A stretch of 64,000 bases of DNA from Akkermansia sp. N21116 (GTDB lineage Bacteria > Verrucomicrobiota > Verrucomicrobiia > Verrucomicrobiales > Akkermansiaceae). The first letter of the stretch is position 1. Every line of letters begins with the position of its first letter. The notes beneath the pieces were generated by a model that did no database searches, had not been told where the DNA came from, and was given only the letters and a program-made list of their open reading frames with translations. The DNA lies in the NCBI RefSeq assembly GCF_029854705.2, contig NZ_CP139035.1, forward strand, positions 806,001 through 870,000, written 5' to 3'. Below are positions 51,051 to 59,663 of this stretch, one piece after another. The position numbers and the translations under genes were made by a program.

Positions 51051-52597
51051 GACTTGCTTTTTCTGAACAGAATCCCAGTGAAGAAGGTGGCTAGCGTACC
51101 GATCGTGACGCGCCAGGGGAAGGCTATTTCCGGAATATAGGAGTTCAGGGATTCCGGCATGGGGATGAGCTTGCTCAGGATTCCTACGGCCAGGAATCCG
51201 GTGATCATGGCGATACAGTTGCCCATGTCGCTGCCACGGCGTTTGGTCAGCATGCCCAGCAGGAAAACCCCCAGCAGGGAACCGTAGGTATAGCCGAAAA
51301 TACCCAGTGCGATTGGTATGATTCGGGCTTCTTCATGGTGGACGACGTAATTGGCCGTAATGGCTCCGACTACGATCAACAGGATTGCAAAGAAAACGGT
51401 GCCCCACCTGGCCGCCAGTAGAAGTTCCTTTTCTGTGGCACGGGGGCGAAAAACTCCTTGGTACCAGTCTTTGGCGGCAGTTGTGGACAGGGAGTTCAAC
51501 GCCGTGGAGAGCGATCCCATGGCTGTGGCCAGCAGGCCGGCGACGAGAAGACCCCGTACTCCGGGAGGCAGGCTGTAAATGATGAAGTGGGGAAAGATCT
51601 CCAACTTGTTTATCGGTACGTCGAGTCCCGGATTGGACTGATAGAAGACGTAAAGAAGGATACCGGTAAACAGGAAAACAAGGACGACGGGAACATCGAT
51701 CAGACCGGACAGGATGACGGCTTTAGATCCGGTAGAGGAGTTTTTGCCGGCCAGCATGCGCTGGACCATATCCTGGTCGGTACCATGCGTTGCCATCGTG
51801 ACGAAGGTGGAACCGAGAAAAGCTGCCCAGATCGTATATTCTTCTCCCAGAATGTGGAAGATTTGATCTACACAGCCTCCTTCCTTGGCGAATCCCCAGG
51901 ACCATACCGACCAGTCGCCGGGTTGGTTGAGCGTGGAAGTGATGGTATCCCAGCCCCCGGGGATGTTGAAGAAGAGGACGGCCAGAGCGGAAATGATGGA
52001 GACGGCTAGGACACAGGCCTGAAGGACATCCGTCCAGACGACGGCTTTCAGGCCGCCGATGGTCGTGTAGATGGTGGTGGCAATGGTAATGACGACAAGG
52101 GCTATCGTGTAGTATTTAACGATTTCGTCCTTATTGGCGACCGTTCCATAGATGTATTGGTAGGCGATGACAAGCAGGATACCTGCAAAATAGAGTCTCG
52201 TGCCGCTGGCGAGTACGCGACTGATGAGGAACACGAGCGACCCCATGCGGCGCGTAAGGAGGCCGAAGCGTTTTTCCAGATACTCGTAGATAGAGACCAC
52301 ATTGTAGTCGTAATAGGGCTTCAGGAATAATTTCCCGACGACAATGCGGCCCAGGATGGTACCGATACAAAGCTGGACGTAGGTGAAATTCCTGCTGGTG
52401 TAGCCTTCTCCCGGGGAGCCGAGAAACGTTGCTGCACTGACTTCCGCCGCGATGATAGAGGCAAGGATGGCCCACCAGGGGAGGGAACGCCCGCCCAAGG
52501 CATAGTCTTCAATGCTTTTCTGTTTTCGTCCGGCGAAGATGCCGATTCCGAAGATTGCAATGAAGTAGAAGAAGAGGACCAGTGCGTCAGTGAGCAT
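51047..52597 (-). CDS. Sodium:solute symporter (SSS family)
   Basis: A 516-residue inner-membrane transporter with about 13 membrane helices of the LeuT-like SSS fold. It starts MLTDALVLFFYFIAIFGIGI, then GRKQKSIEDYALGGRSLPWW, ASIIAAEVSAATFLGSPGEG (helix 1 sodium-site region), RLYFAGILLVIAYQYIYG, GGLKAVVWTDVLQACVLAVS with the SSS signature-type segment, and FLGSTFVTMATHGTDQDMVQ. The GLLVAGLLATAMGSLSTALN and SLSTTAAKDWYQG segment in helix 8 is also typical (sodium-site Ser/Thr). The substrate cannot be deduced; sialic acid, sugars and amino acids are carried by this group. In a mucin-associated organism a sugar substrate is plausible but only a guess. Confidence 0.93.
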   Translation of the reverse strand: MLTDALVLFFYFIAIFGIGIFAGRKQKSIEDYALGGRSLPWWAILASIIAAEVSAATFLGSPGEGYTSRNFTYVQLCIGTILGRIVVGKLFLKPYYDYNVVSIYEYLEKRFGLLTRRMGSLVFLISRVLASGTRLYFAGILLVIAYQYIYGTVANKDEIVKYYTIALVVITIATTIYTTIGGLKAVVWTDVLQACVLAVSIISALAVLFFNIPGGWDTITSTLNQPGDWSVWSWGFAKEGGCVDQIFHILGEEYTIWAAFLGSTFVTMATHGTDQDMVQRMLAGKNSSTGSKAVILSGLIDVPVVLVFLFTGILLYVFYQSNPGLDVPINKLEIFPHFIIYSLPPGVRGLLVAGLLATAMGSLSTALNSLSTTAAKDWYQGVFRPRATEKELLLAARWGTVFFAILLIVVGAITANYVVHHEEARIIPIALGIFGYTYGSLLGVFLLGMLTKRRGSDMGNCIAMITGFLAVGILSKLIPMPESLNSYIPEIAFPWRVTIGTLATFFTGILFRKSKS

Positions 52598-52621
52598 AAA
52601 CGGATGAGGCAGGGGAAGAAA

Positions 52622-52648
52622 CAGGCCGCAGGGGACGCCTGCGGCCTG
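52622..52648 (-). terminator. Terminator of pyrG
   Basis: Perfect 11-bp arms 52622-52632 (caggccgcagg) and 52638-52648 (cctgcggcctg), followed on the minus strand by TGTTTCTTCC. 18 nt after the pyrG stop. Confidence 0.8.
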
Positions 52649-52666
52649 AGTGCCGATGAGAAATGT

Positions 52667-54286
52667 TTAGGCCTTGATTTTGGCTTCCTTGGCTTCCAGG
52701 GCAGCTTCGACAAGCCCTGCGAACAGGGGATGCGGATGGTTGGGCCTGGATTGGAACTCCGGATGGAACTGACAGGCGATGAAGAAAGGATGGGCGGGGA
52801 TTTCGACGATTTCCACGAGTCCTTGTCCTTCGGAGGTCGCGCTGATTTTCAACCCGGCATTTTCGAGGGTTTCGCGGTAGGCAGGATTGAATTCGTAGCG
52901 ATGGCGGTGACGTTCCGAAGCCGTTTTGGAGGAGTAAAGCTTTTCGGCGAGCGTGTTTTTGGCGATAACGGCTTTGTAGGCTCCGAGGCGCATGGTTGCT
53001 CCCATATCGTCGATGCCCTTTTGTTCTTCCTGGAGACTGATGACCGGGTAGGGAGTTTCCTTGTCGAACTCCGTGGAGTTGGCATTGGCCAGCCCGCAGA
53101 CGTTGCGGGCGTATTCGATGACGGCGACCTGCATGCCGAGGCAGATGCCGAGGAAGGGAATGTTGTTTTTGCGGGCATATTCCACAGCTTCGATTTTGCC
53201 TTCGATGCCGCGGTCCCCGAATCCGCCGGGAACGAGGATGCCGTCGACATGGCCGATGAGGGCTTCAGCTCCTTTTTCTTCAAGGTCTTCGGCATCGAGA
53301 CGGACGATTTCCACTCGGGCGTCATTGGCGGCGCCGGCATGGGTGAAAGATTCGTAGATGGACTTGTAGGCATCCTGCAGGGAGATGTATTTGCCCACGA
53401 CGGCGATTCGGACGGAGTGGCTCGGCGTGATTACGCGACCGACGAATTCCTGCCATTTCTTGAGATCCGGAACAGGAACGTCAAGACCGAGCTTTTTGGT
53501 GACGATGCGGTCGATCTTATCTTGGCTGAGATCCAGCGGGCATTCATAAATCGTGTTCTTTACGTCGCGGAAAGCGATGACGTTTTTGGCTTCCACGTTG
53601 CAGAACATGGCAATCTTGCGGCGTTCTTCCTCGCTCATGTCATATTCCGTACGGCAGATGATGACATCGGGCTGAATGCCGATTTCACGCAGTTTTGCGA
53701 CGGATTGCTGGGTAGGCTTGGTTTTCATTTCTCCGGCAGCCTTGATGTAAGGCAGCAGGGTGACGTGAATGAAGCAGACGTTTTCCTTGCCGACTTCGAG
53801 GGCGAATTGTCGAAGGGCTTCCAGGAAGATGTGGCCTTCCATGTCCCCGACCGTACCGCCGATTTCCGTAATGATGACGTCCACGTTGGCGGATTTTTCC
53901 GTCAGCTCGTACAGGCGAGCCTTGATTTCGTCGGTGACATGCGGGATGTACTGCACGGTTTTGCCGAGGTAGTCTCCGTGGCGTTCCTTGCGGAGGACAT
54001 TTTCAAAGACCTGTCCGGAGGTCAGATTGTTGAGGCGTGAGAGGTTGCATTGGACGAAGCGTTCGTAGTGGCCCAGGTCGAGGTCGGTTTCGGCTCCGTC
54101 GTTGAGGACATAGACTTCCCCGTGCTGGTAGGGGCTCATGGTGCCGGGATCGACATTGAGATAGGGGTCGAACTTTTGCAGGGTGACCTTCAGGCCGCAA
54201 CGTTCCAAAAGAGTGCCGATGGATGCGGCGGCAAGGCCTTTGCCAAGCGAAGAAACGACGCCGCCGGTAACGAAGATGTATTTCAT
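52667..54286 (-). CDS. pyrG: CTP synthase
   Basis: A 539-residue enzyme that aminates UTP to CTP using glutamine. The N-terminal synthetase domain starts MKYIFVTGGVVSSLGKGLAA, with LQKFDPYLNVDPGTMSPYQH and ITEIGGTVGDMEGHIFLEAL. The C-terminal glutamine amidotransferase domain has GILVPGGFGDRGIEGKI, the catalytic Cys in FLGICLGMQVAVIEYARN, and the His-Glu pair in FFIACQFHPEFQSRP. A much longer frame upstream (to 54721) overlaps kdsB and is not the start. It lies 7 nt after kdsB, so CTP synthesis and CTP-dependent Kdo activation are co-expressed. Confidence 0.97.
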   Translation of the reverse strand: MKYIFVTGGVVSSLGKGLAAASIGTLLERCGLKVTLQKFDPYLNVDPGTMSPYQHGEVYVLNDGAETDLDLGHYERFVQCNLSRLNNLTSGQVFENVLRKERHGDYLGKTVQYIPHVTDEIKARLYELTEKSANVDVIITEIGGTVGDMEGHIFLEALRQFALEVGKENVCFIHVTLLPYIKAAGEMKTKPTQQSVAKLREIGIQPDVIICRTEYDMSEEERRKIAMFCNVEAKNVIAFRDVKNTIYECPLDLSQDKIDRIVTKKLGLDVPVPDLKKWQEFVGRVITPSHSVRIAVVGKYISLQDAYKSIYESFTHAGAANDARVEIVRLDAEDLEEKGAEALIGHVDGILVPGGFGDRGIEGKIEAVEYARKNNIPFLGICLGMQVAVIEYARNVCGLANANSTEFDKETPYPVISLQEEQKGIDDMGATMRLGAYKAVIAKNTLAEKLYSSKTASERHRHRYEFNPAYRETLENAGLKISATSEGQGLVEIVEIPAHPFFIACQFHPEFQSRPNHPHPLFAGLVEAALEAKEAKIKA

Positions 54287-54293
54287 AAGATGG

Positions 54294-55046
54294 TTATGCA
54301 AGGTTGTTGAGAATGATTTGTTCCACGAGGACGGCCTGTTCGGGGGTGTCCACACCGACTCCGTCGTGTTCGGTGAGGATAACGCGGATGCGGGCTCCGT
54401 TTTCCAAGGCGCGCAGTTGTTCCAGAGACTCTGTTTTTTCCAGAGGAGTGGGTTCCCAGCGGACGTAGTTTTCCAGGAAATCCCTGCGATAGGCATAGAT
54501 GCCAAGGTGGCGCAGGGGTGGATTGGCGGGGGCGTTGCGCGGATAGGGCAACGGAGAACGGGAAAAGTAAAGGGCATCGCCATTGCGAGCCAGGACGACT
54601 TTGACGACGTTCGGGTTATCGAAGTCGTTTTTATCGGCAATCGGGCATGCGGCGGTTGCCATGGAAAGGCCGGGATCGGCCAGGAGGGACTGGGCAAGCG
54701 AGTCGACAAGGACAGGATCAATCAACGGTTCATCCCCCTGGACATTGACGACGTGGGTGGCATGGGGAAAGGCCTGGACGGCTTCCGCCAAGCGGTCGCT
54801 GCCGCTCGGATGATCGGGAGAAGTCATGATGACTTGTGCTCCGAAGTTTTCGGCGGCTTTGCGGATGCGTTCGTCATCCGTGGCTATGGCGACGGCCGCC
54901 AGGGATGAACAGCGGGTAACCCGTTCCCAAACATGCTGGACAAGAGGCTTGCCCGCCAGCATGTGGAGCGGTTTGCCGGGGAAACGGGACGAGCCCCATC
55001 TTGACGGGATCAATCCAATAACTTGCGGTTCGACAGGTTCGCTCAT
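54294..55046 (-). CDS. kdsB: 3-deoxy-manno-octulosonate cytidylyltransferase (CMP-Kdo synthetase)
   Basis: A 250-residue enzyme that activates Kdo with CTP for lipopolysaccharide inner-core synthesis. Motifs: IGLIPSRWGSSRFPGKPLHM (nucleotide-binding), AIATDDERIRKAAENFG, SPDHPSGSDRLAEAVQAFP, VVNVQGDEPLIDPVLVDSLA with the metal-binding Asp, ALYFSRSPLPYPR, RHLGIYAYRRDFLENYV, and LEQLRALENGARIRVI. Length is normal. It partners waaA at 11.97 kb. The gene leads into pyrG 7 nt later. Confidence 0.96.
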   Translation of the reverse strand: MSEPVEPQVIGLIPSRWGSSRFPGKPLHMLAGKPLVQHVWERVTRCSSLAAVAIATDDERIRKAAENFGAQVIMTSPDHPSGSDRLAEAVQAFPHATHVVNVQGDEPLIDPVLVDSLAQSLLADPGLSMATAACPIADKNDFDNPNVVKVVLARNGDALYFSRSPLPYPRNAPANPPLRHLGIYAYRRDFLENYVRWEPTPLEKTESLEQLRALENGARIRVILTEHDGVGVDTPEQAVLVEQIILNNLA

Positions 55047-55186
55047 CTTCTCAAAATCACTTCGGGGTACACTACCAGTCCTTGAGCAATTCGTCCAGCG
55101 TCAACCTCATTCATTTTGCATTGAAATGGAGAACCCTTTGGTTGCGAGGCTCATGGAACTGGATACACTCCGCCCCGGCGGAAAAT

Positions 55187-55218
55187 AAAAAGGACCGGAG
55201 GCGATGTGCTCCGGTCCT
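55187..55218 (-). terminator. Terminator of the sugar-phosphate cyclase operon
   Basis: Perfect 10-bp arms 55191-55200 (aggaccggag) and 55209-55218 (ctccggtcct), with TTTTA on the minus strand. Confidence 0.85.
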
Positions 55219-55245
55219 GGTGGGAAAGACAGGGGGGCTGTTTTG

Positions 55246-56397
55246 TCAGGCAAGCCGTTTCCCTTCCAAAATGGAGGAAATGCAGGAAGCCATGATATCG
55301 GACGATATTTCGTGGACATCGAACCCCTGGCCGATTTCTTTGAGCATCAGGACGGTTAATTCCCCTCCCAGGTGCTGGCGGAAATGTTCCAGGCCACTGA
55401 GTACGGCATACCGGGGACCGCGTCTGAGACCAAGAATCGGGCTGCTGACGGGCAGACCCAGCCGTACGAGGAGGTCGATGACTCTTTGACCGTCGGTAGC
55501 AGGCATCCAGCCCATGGCGACGGAGTAGGCAATGTCCAGGTGCATGCCGATGGCGACGGCAGTGGCATGGCCGATAGAGTATTCCGAGAGGGCTTCGAGT
55601 TCGTGGGCGGACCAATGACCGAAGTCCAGGGGGCGGCTGGTTCCCTGCTCGAACGGATCGCCGGATTCGGCGATGTGCCGTGCGTGCAACAGGGCGGATT
55701 GTTCGACGGCGTGTGTCAGAGTGTCCGGTTCGAGGCGTGCCAGTTCGTCGGCGTGTTCTTCCAGCCACTGGAAGAACGGAGCATCGCGGATGACGGCAAC
55801 TTTGACGATTTCCGAGAGGCCGACTCTTTTGAGATGCTCCGGTTGGCGGATCAGGAGGTCTCTGTCGTTGATTGTAGCCCAGGGCACGGTGAAGGTGCCG
55901 AGGTAATTCTTTTCACCACGGAAGTTGATGCCGTTTTTTACGCCGACGCCGGAATCGGCCTGGGAAAGTGTCGTGGTCGGGATGCGGATGAGCCTGATAC
56001 CCCGGTGTGCAGTAGCGGCGGCAAAGCTGACGACGTCTAGAAAGGCCCCTCCGCCAATGGCCAGGATGTAGGAATGGCGATCCATGTTCTCTGCCTGGAT
56101 AGCGGTCAGGGCCCTTTCCCAGACAGCCATGGAAAGCTTGGTTTGTTCACCTCCGGGTAGGGTGATCAGTTGCCGGAAGTCGACTTCCTTCATGGTTTTG
56201 GAAAACCATGCTGCGACGGCTGTCCCCAGATCGGGCATGGCTATGCTGGCGGCTTCTTCGATGAAGGTGAGGCAACGAATGCCTTTGCCGCCTTCCAGCA
56301 AGCCGGCCAGTTCCCTGTTCTCCGGGGAGAACAATTTGTTGGTCGAACAAACGCGGTAGGGGAATGAGACATTGAGGGTCAAGAGATTGCATGACAT
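55246..56397 (-). CDS. Sugar-phosphate cyclase of the 3-dehydroquinate synthase family (EboD-like)
   Basis: A 383-residue enzyme with the NAD-binding segment LAIGGGAFLDVVSFAAATAH, RLIRIPTTTLSQADSGVGVK, EIVKVAVIRDAPFF (metal Glu), DFGHWSAHELEALSEYSIGH and ATAVAIGMHLDIAYS (metal His pair). AroB itself usually has D-S-S-V-G-G-K-T-G-x-N; this protein has D-S-G-V-G-V-K-N-G-I-N, and D-F-G-H-W-S-A-H instead of N-x-G-H-T-F-G-H. These changes match EboD and the sedoheptulose/valiolone-type cyclases better than AroB. Either it is an atypical AroB or it makes a different cyclitol. No other shikimate or ebo genes are nearby. It follows the two Deg-like genes in one run (25-nt gap). Confidence 0.8.
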   Translation of the reverse strand: MSCNLLTLNVSFPYRVCSTNKLFSPENRELAGLLEGGKGIRCLTFIEEAASIAMPDLGTAVAAWFSKTMKEVDFRQLITLPGGEQTKLSMAVWERALTAIQAENMDRHSYILAIGGGAFLDVVSFAAATAHRGIRLIRIPTTTLSQADSGVGVKNGINFRGEKNYLGTFTVPWATINDRDLLIRQPEHLKRVGLSEIVKVAVIRDAPFFQWLEEHADELARLEPDTLTHAVEQSALLHARHIAESGDPFEQGTSRPLDFGHWSAHELEALSEYSIGHATAVAIGMHLDIAYSVAMGWMPATDGQRVIDLLVRLGLPVSSPILGLRRGPRYAVLSGLEHFRQHLGGELTVLMLKEIGQGFDVHEISSDIMASCISSILEGKRLA

Positions 56398-56422
56398 AAA
56401 TAAGTCTCCTTTCTAAATGATG

Positions 56423-58012
56423 TTATGATTGTTGCGATGACGGCAGGCGCCGTAAAACCGGGATGGCACGGCGCTGTAAGGCATCGTTGGAAGCATCGCA
56501 CATGGAACGGGATACGTAAAGCTTGAAAGGAACTTTATTCGTTTCGATTTCAATGATGTCGCTTTCCCCCGGCTTGTCGAGAAGTTCGGCTAGATGGGCA
56601 AGGCTTTTGACCGGGACTCCATTGATTTTTTTGACGGCGCAGAATCCGCTGTTGTTGTAGCCCAAAGTGGCGGGAGTCGGGAGAACCGGGCCGATGATAA
56701 CGATTTCCTCAGCTCCTTCTTTGGCATAGTCTGCCTTGTTGTTCAGGAGTTCCAGAAATTCCATGGGCATGTTGCCGTCGTTTCTGTCCTTGAGGGATTT
56801 GATGTAGGGATCGGTAAACTTCTGGAAGACGAATCCCCCGTAGATGATGTAGGGAGGGACGGCGTTGGCTGCCCGGTCAAGGGAAATGATGTCTTTGTCG
56901 AGGGCGTCCCGATCCATTTTGAGGGAGAGCTCCATGGGCTTGCCGTCGCGGCGGATGGTGATATGGATGGTGTCCCCGATGCTCTGGGAATCGTGCATGA
57001 GAGTACCGGCAGGGACGGGACCGAGAAGGGGATCTCGCGTGAGTCCTCGATTGTCGACGGCATGCCCGTTGATGGATTCCAGAACGTCTCCTTTTTTGAC
57101 TCCGGCGCGTGCGGCGCTGGAATGGGGAACGACGTTGGTAATATAGATGCCGTTGCCGGAAGGTGCGAGCTTCAGGTATTCCCGAAAGACAGGGTCGGTC
57201 AGGGGGGCGACCTGGATTCCCATGACGGGGAATCCGGGCTTGTTGCCTGCTGCATTGTTGAGGAACCCGTTGATAACGCGCACGGTGGCGGTGACTGCCC
57301 TCTGGTTGGATTCCTTGTAGTTCAAACTGATTCCGGCGAGTTTGCCGTCGGAAATAACTGGGATGGTAGCTCCGCCCGTGACGGGATTGAGGGCAGCCCG
57401 TATCCTGTTGTAAAGAAAGGCCGGGCTATCGTTGTCAGCCGAGAAGGGTTCGGCGGACAGGATGGTGCCGTCGGCAACGAGGGGAAGTCCTTCATCGGAG
57501 AATTGCCAGAGCTGGACAGTACTGTTCAGGGGGAGATCCTTGCCGATGGGTACGGGTACCATGTCGGAGAAGAATGATGCGTCATCGGGGTTTTTGACCG
57601 TGATGAGAGACAGGCCGGATTCAGGATCGGAGTAGGCCACGCTGGCCGGTACCGTCTTGCTGCCGTCGGAGGAGATCAACTCTAGGAAGGTGGCGTCGCG
57701 GATGACGCGCTCGACTGTCAGGAATCGGCCTTCTCCCAAGTAGATGGCAAAGCCGCGGGAGTAGGAGGGCTCCTCTTTTTGCCAGGGCTGGAGCTGGTTG
57801 TAGGCCTGGTGGGTTACCTGGACGATGGCCATGGATGCCGTCGGTTCGGGAACGGGAGCCGGAGCGGGCGGCTCTTCTGCTGTGATGGCGGTTTTTTCCG
57901 TTTCCTGGGGTTGGCTGTCGGAGTGCCCTCCCGTTTTGTCGTAATCTCTGGGTTTGCAGCTGATGGCGAGGGATACGCCGATGACCAGAATGAAGATGTG
58001 GCGGATCAACAT
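56423..58012 (-). CDS. Deg-like lipoprotein with inactive protease domain and PDZ domains
   Basis: A 529-residue lipoprotein: signal peptide with Cys19 in SLAISCKPRD, then a Pro/Glu-rich linker (about 30-60). The trypsin-like domain (about 60-260) keeps the fold but not the triad: LTVERVIRDATFLELI replaces the T-N-A-H-V segment, DPESGLSLITV keeps an Asp-x-x-L-x-L pattern in changed context, and NPVTGGATIPVI replaces G-N-S-G-G-P. A clear PDZ domain follows (NGIYITNVVPHSSAARAGVK, then KGDVLESINGHAVDN), and a second PDZ-like region near the end (AVKKINGVPVKSLAHLAELL). It starts 3 nt after the active paralogue at 58016-59602, suggesting a regulatory or chaperone partner. It is predicted in the outer-membrane/periplasmic space. 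Confidence 0.85.
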   Translation of the reverse strand: MLIRHIFILVIGVSLAISCKPRDYDKTGGHSDSQPQETEKTAITAEEPPAPAPVPEPTASMAIVQVTHQAYNQLQPWQKEEPSYSRGFAIYLGEGRFLTVERVIRDATFLELISSDGSKTVPASVAYSDPESGLSLITVKNPDDASFFSDMVPVPIGKDLPLNSTVQLWQFSDEGLPLVADGTILSAEPFSADNDSPAFLYNRIRAALNPVTGGATIPVISDGKLAGISLNYKESNQRAVTATVRVINGFLNNAAGNKPGFPVMGIQVAPLTDPVFREYLKLAPSGNGIYITNVVPHSSAARAGVKKGDVLESINGHAVDNRGLTRDPLLGPVPAGTLMHDSQSIGDTIHITIRRDGKPMELSLKMDRDALDKDIISLDRAANAVPPYIIYGGFVFQKFTDPYIKSLKDRNDGNMPMEFLELLNNKADYAKEGAEEIVIIGPVLPTPATLGYNNSGFCAVKKINGVPVKSLAHLAELLDKPGESDIIEIETNKVPFKLYVSRSMCDASNDALQRRAIPVLRRLPSSQQS

Positions 58013-58015
58013 GAC

Positions 58016-59602
58016 TTATTTGTCCTTTCCTTTGCTGTCGGTGAGGGGTTCCCGGTTGCTGTCCAGGCAGGCGGTTTTGCTGATGTTGTATTCCCGGGCA
58101 ATACGTTCATTGGCCTGGGGGATATCCTTGCGACGAAGAATGATAGGCCTGCCTTCGGTGTTGCCTTTCAGTTCGATGGTAATATAGGGCGAGTCAACCG
58201 GAGGGTGTTCCGGATAGAGCAGGGAGTACAGATGGGCAAGGCTCTTGACGGGAACTCCATTGACTTTTTCGACAATCGGATGGGAGCCGATTGGCGGAAG
58301 CTGGGAATTGATCTCGTCGTCGAGAACCTTGGTAAGCAGGACGAGCTCATCGTTTTTGAGAACGCCTCCTCGTTCGATGAAGTCGCGGAGATCAAGTGCA
58401 ATATCGGAGTAGGAAACGCTCTGGGCATTGATGACGTCTCTTTGCAGGGGTTGGAAGACGAGTCCGGCACAGACGACGTAGCGTGGCTTTTTGTCGTATT
58501 CCGCAGAGAGGATGCTATTGGCGACGGAAGGTTCGAGTTTGACGGAGACGGATTCCTTTTTACCCTTGCGGATGATGTCGATGTCGATGATGTCGTCCTT
58601 GAAGCAGCGTTCAATCAACTCGTTCATGCTGATGTTTTCACCGTCCAGGCGGATCATGCCGGAGCTGTCCACCTCGTAGCCGTCTACGTTCATGATGACA
58701 TCTCCCGTCTGGAGGATGCCGTCGCTGGATGCTCCCTTGGCGACATTGCCGACAAGGACGCCTTTTTCATCGTCAGGCAGACCGAGGGCCTTGCGCATGG
58801 CCGGGTTGGAAATGGGGAACAGAGTGATGCCCAGGTCGGTGTATTCGTCGTATTGTCCGTCCTTGATATCCTGGAGGAAGCGTTTGATGACGGGGATGGG
58901 TATGACGTAGCCTGTACTGTTGGCGTTGGTGATGCCCTGGAAGGCGACGCCGATGACTTTGTTGCCCATCAGGACGGGGCCGCCGCTGTTGCCTGGGTTG
59001 ATGGCGGCATCAATCTGGACGGCGAGGTGGTTGTTGACCCGGGGGTGGGAGTAGGGGATGAAGTCAATGCGGGAGACGACCCCGCGGGTGACCGAAAGGC
59101 GGCTGCCCCCGATCGGATAGCCGATGGCGCGGACTTCGTCTTCCAATTTCGGCAATTCCTTGCTGAGTTCCAGATAGGGGAGTTCCGCAAAGGGTGCAAA
59201 GTCTTTTTCAGCGACTTCCAGCAGCGCGAGATCGGAGTCGTGGGCGACGTATTTGACCCGGGCTGGAATTTTCCGGGAGGAACCGTATTGGGAAATATTG
59301 ATGCGTTCGGCGTTACTGACAACGTGCGCATTGGTGAGGAAGGTCCGTTTGCCGATGAGGAAGGCCGTACCGATGCCTCCGCGGTAGTCTCCTGGTTGCC
59401 AAGGCATGGAATAGTCGGGATTGAGCGTATCGACTTCGACTTTAACAATGCCTTTGTATTGTTCTCCGGAAGTCGGGATTAGGCCGGACATGAGTTTCTC
59501 AACTCCGTATTCGGAGACGGATGGAGCGTCGATGGCATCCTGGGCCGGCGAAAGGCCTATCAGGATGCACGGCAGCAAGAGGCGGTACAGTATCTTGTTC
59601 AT
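58016..59602 (-). CDS. Periplasmic Deg-type serine protease with PDZ domain
   Basis: A 528-residue protein with a signal peptide (MNKILYRLLLPCILIGLSPA). The trypsin-like domain carries a full triad: His in FLTNAHVVSNAERI, Asp in HDSDLALLEVAEKDF and Ser in AINPGNSGGPVLMGNKVIG. LAVQIDAAINPGN is typical of DegP/HtrA. A PDZ domain follows (about 270-360: LVGNVAKGASSDGILQTGDV, IMNVDGYEVDSSGMIRL) and a second PDZ-like part near the C-terminus (EKVNGVPVKSLAHLYSLLYP). The C-terminal half is divergent from classical DegP and is shared with the inactive paralogue. It is the probable quality-control protease of the envelope. The operon continues with the inactive copy 3 nt later. Confidence 0.9.
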   Translation of the reverse strand: MNKILYRLLLPCILIGLSPAQDAIDAPSVSEYGVEKLMSGLIPTSGEQYKGIVKVEVDTLNPDYSMPWQPGDYRGGIGTAFLIGKRTFLTNAHVVSNAERINISQYGSSRKIPARVKYVAHDSDLALLEVAEKDFAPFAELPYLELSKELPKLEDEVRAIGYPIGGSRLSVTRGVVSRIDFIPYSHPRVNNHLAVQIDAAINPGNSGGPVLMGNKVIGVAFQGITNANSTGYVIPIPVIKRFLQDIKDGQYDEYTDLGITLFPISNPAMRKALGLPDDEKGVLVGNVAKGASSDGILQTGDVIMNVDGYEVDSSGMIRLDGENISMNELIERCFKDDIIDIDIIRKGKKESVSVKLEPSVANSILSAEYDKKPRYVVCAGLVFQPLQRDVINAQSVSYSDIALDLRDFIERGGVLKNDELVLLTKVLDDEINSQLPPIGSHPIVEKVNGVPVKSLAHLYSLLYPEHPPVDSPYITIELKGNTEGRPIILRRKDIPQANERIAREYNISKTACLDSNREPLTDSKGKDK

Positions 59603-59663
59603 GACGGTCTAATGGAGGGGTAGGGAGCGTCGTCGGTGCAATGCCGGTTCTTCCGGCGTGGAG

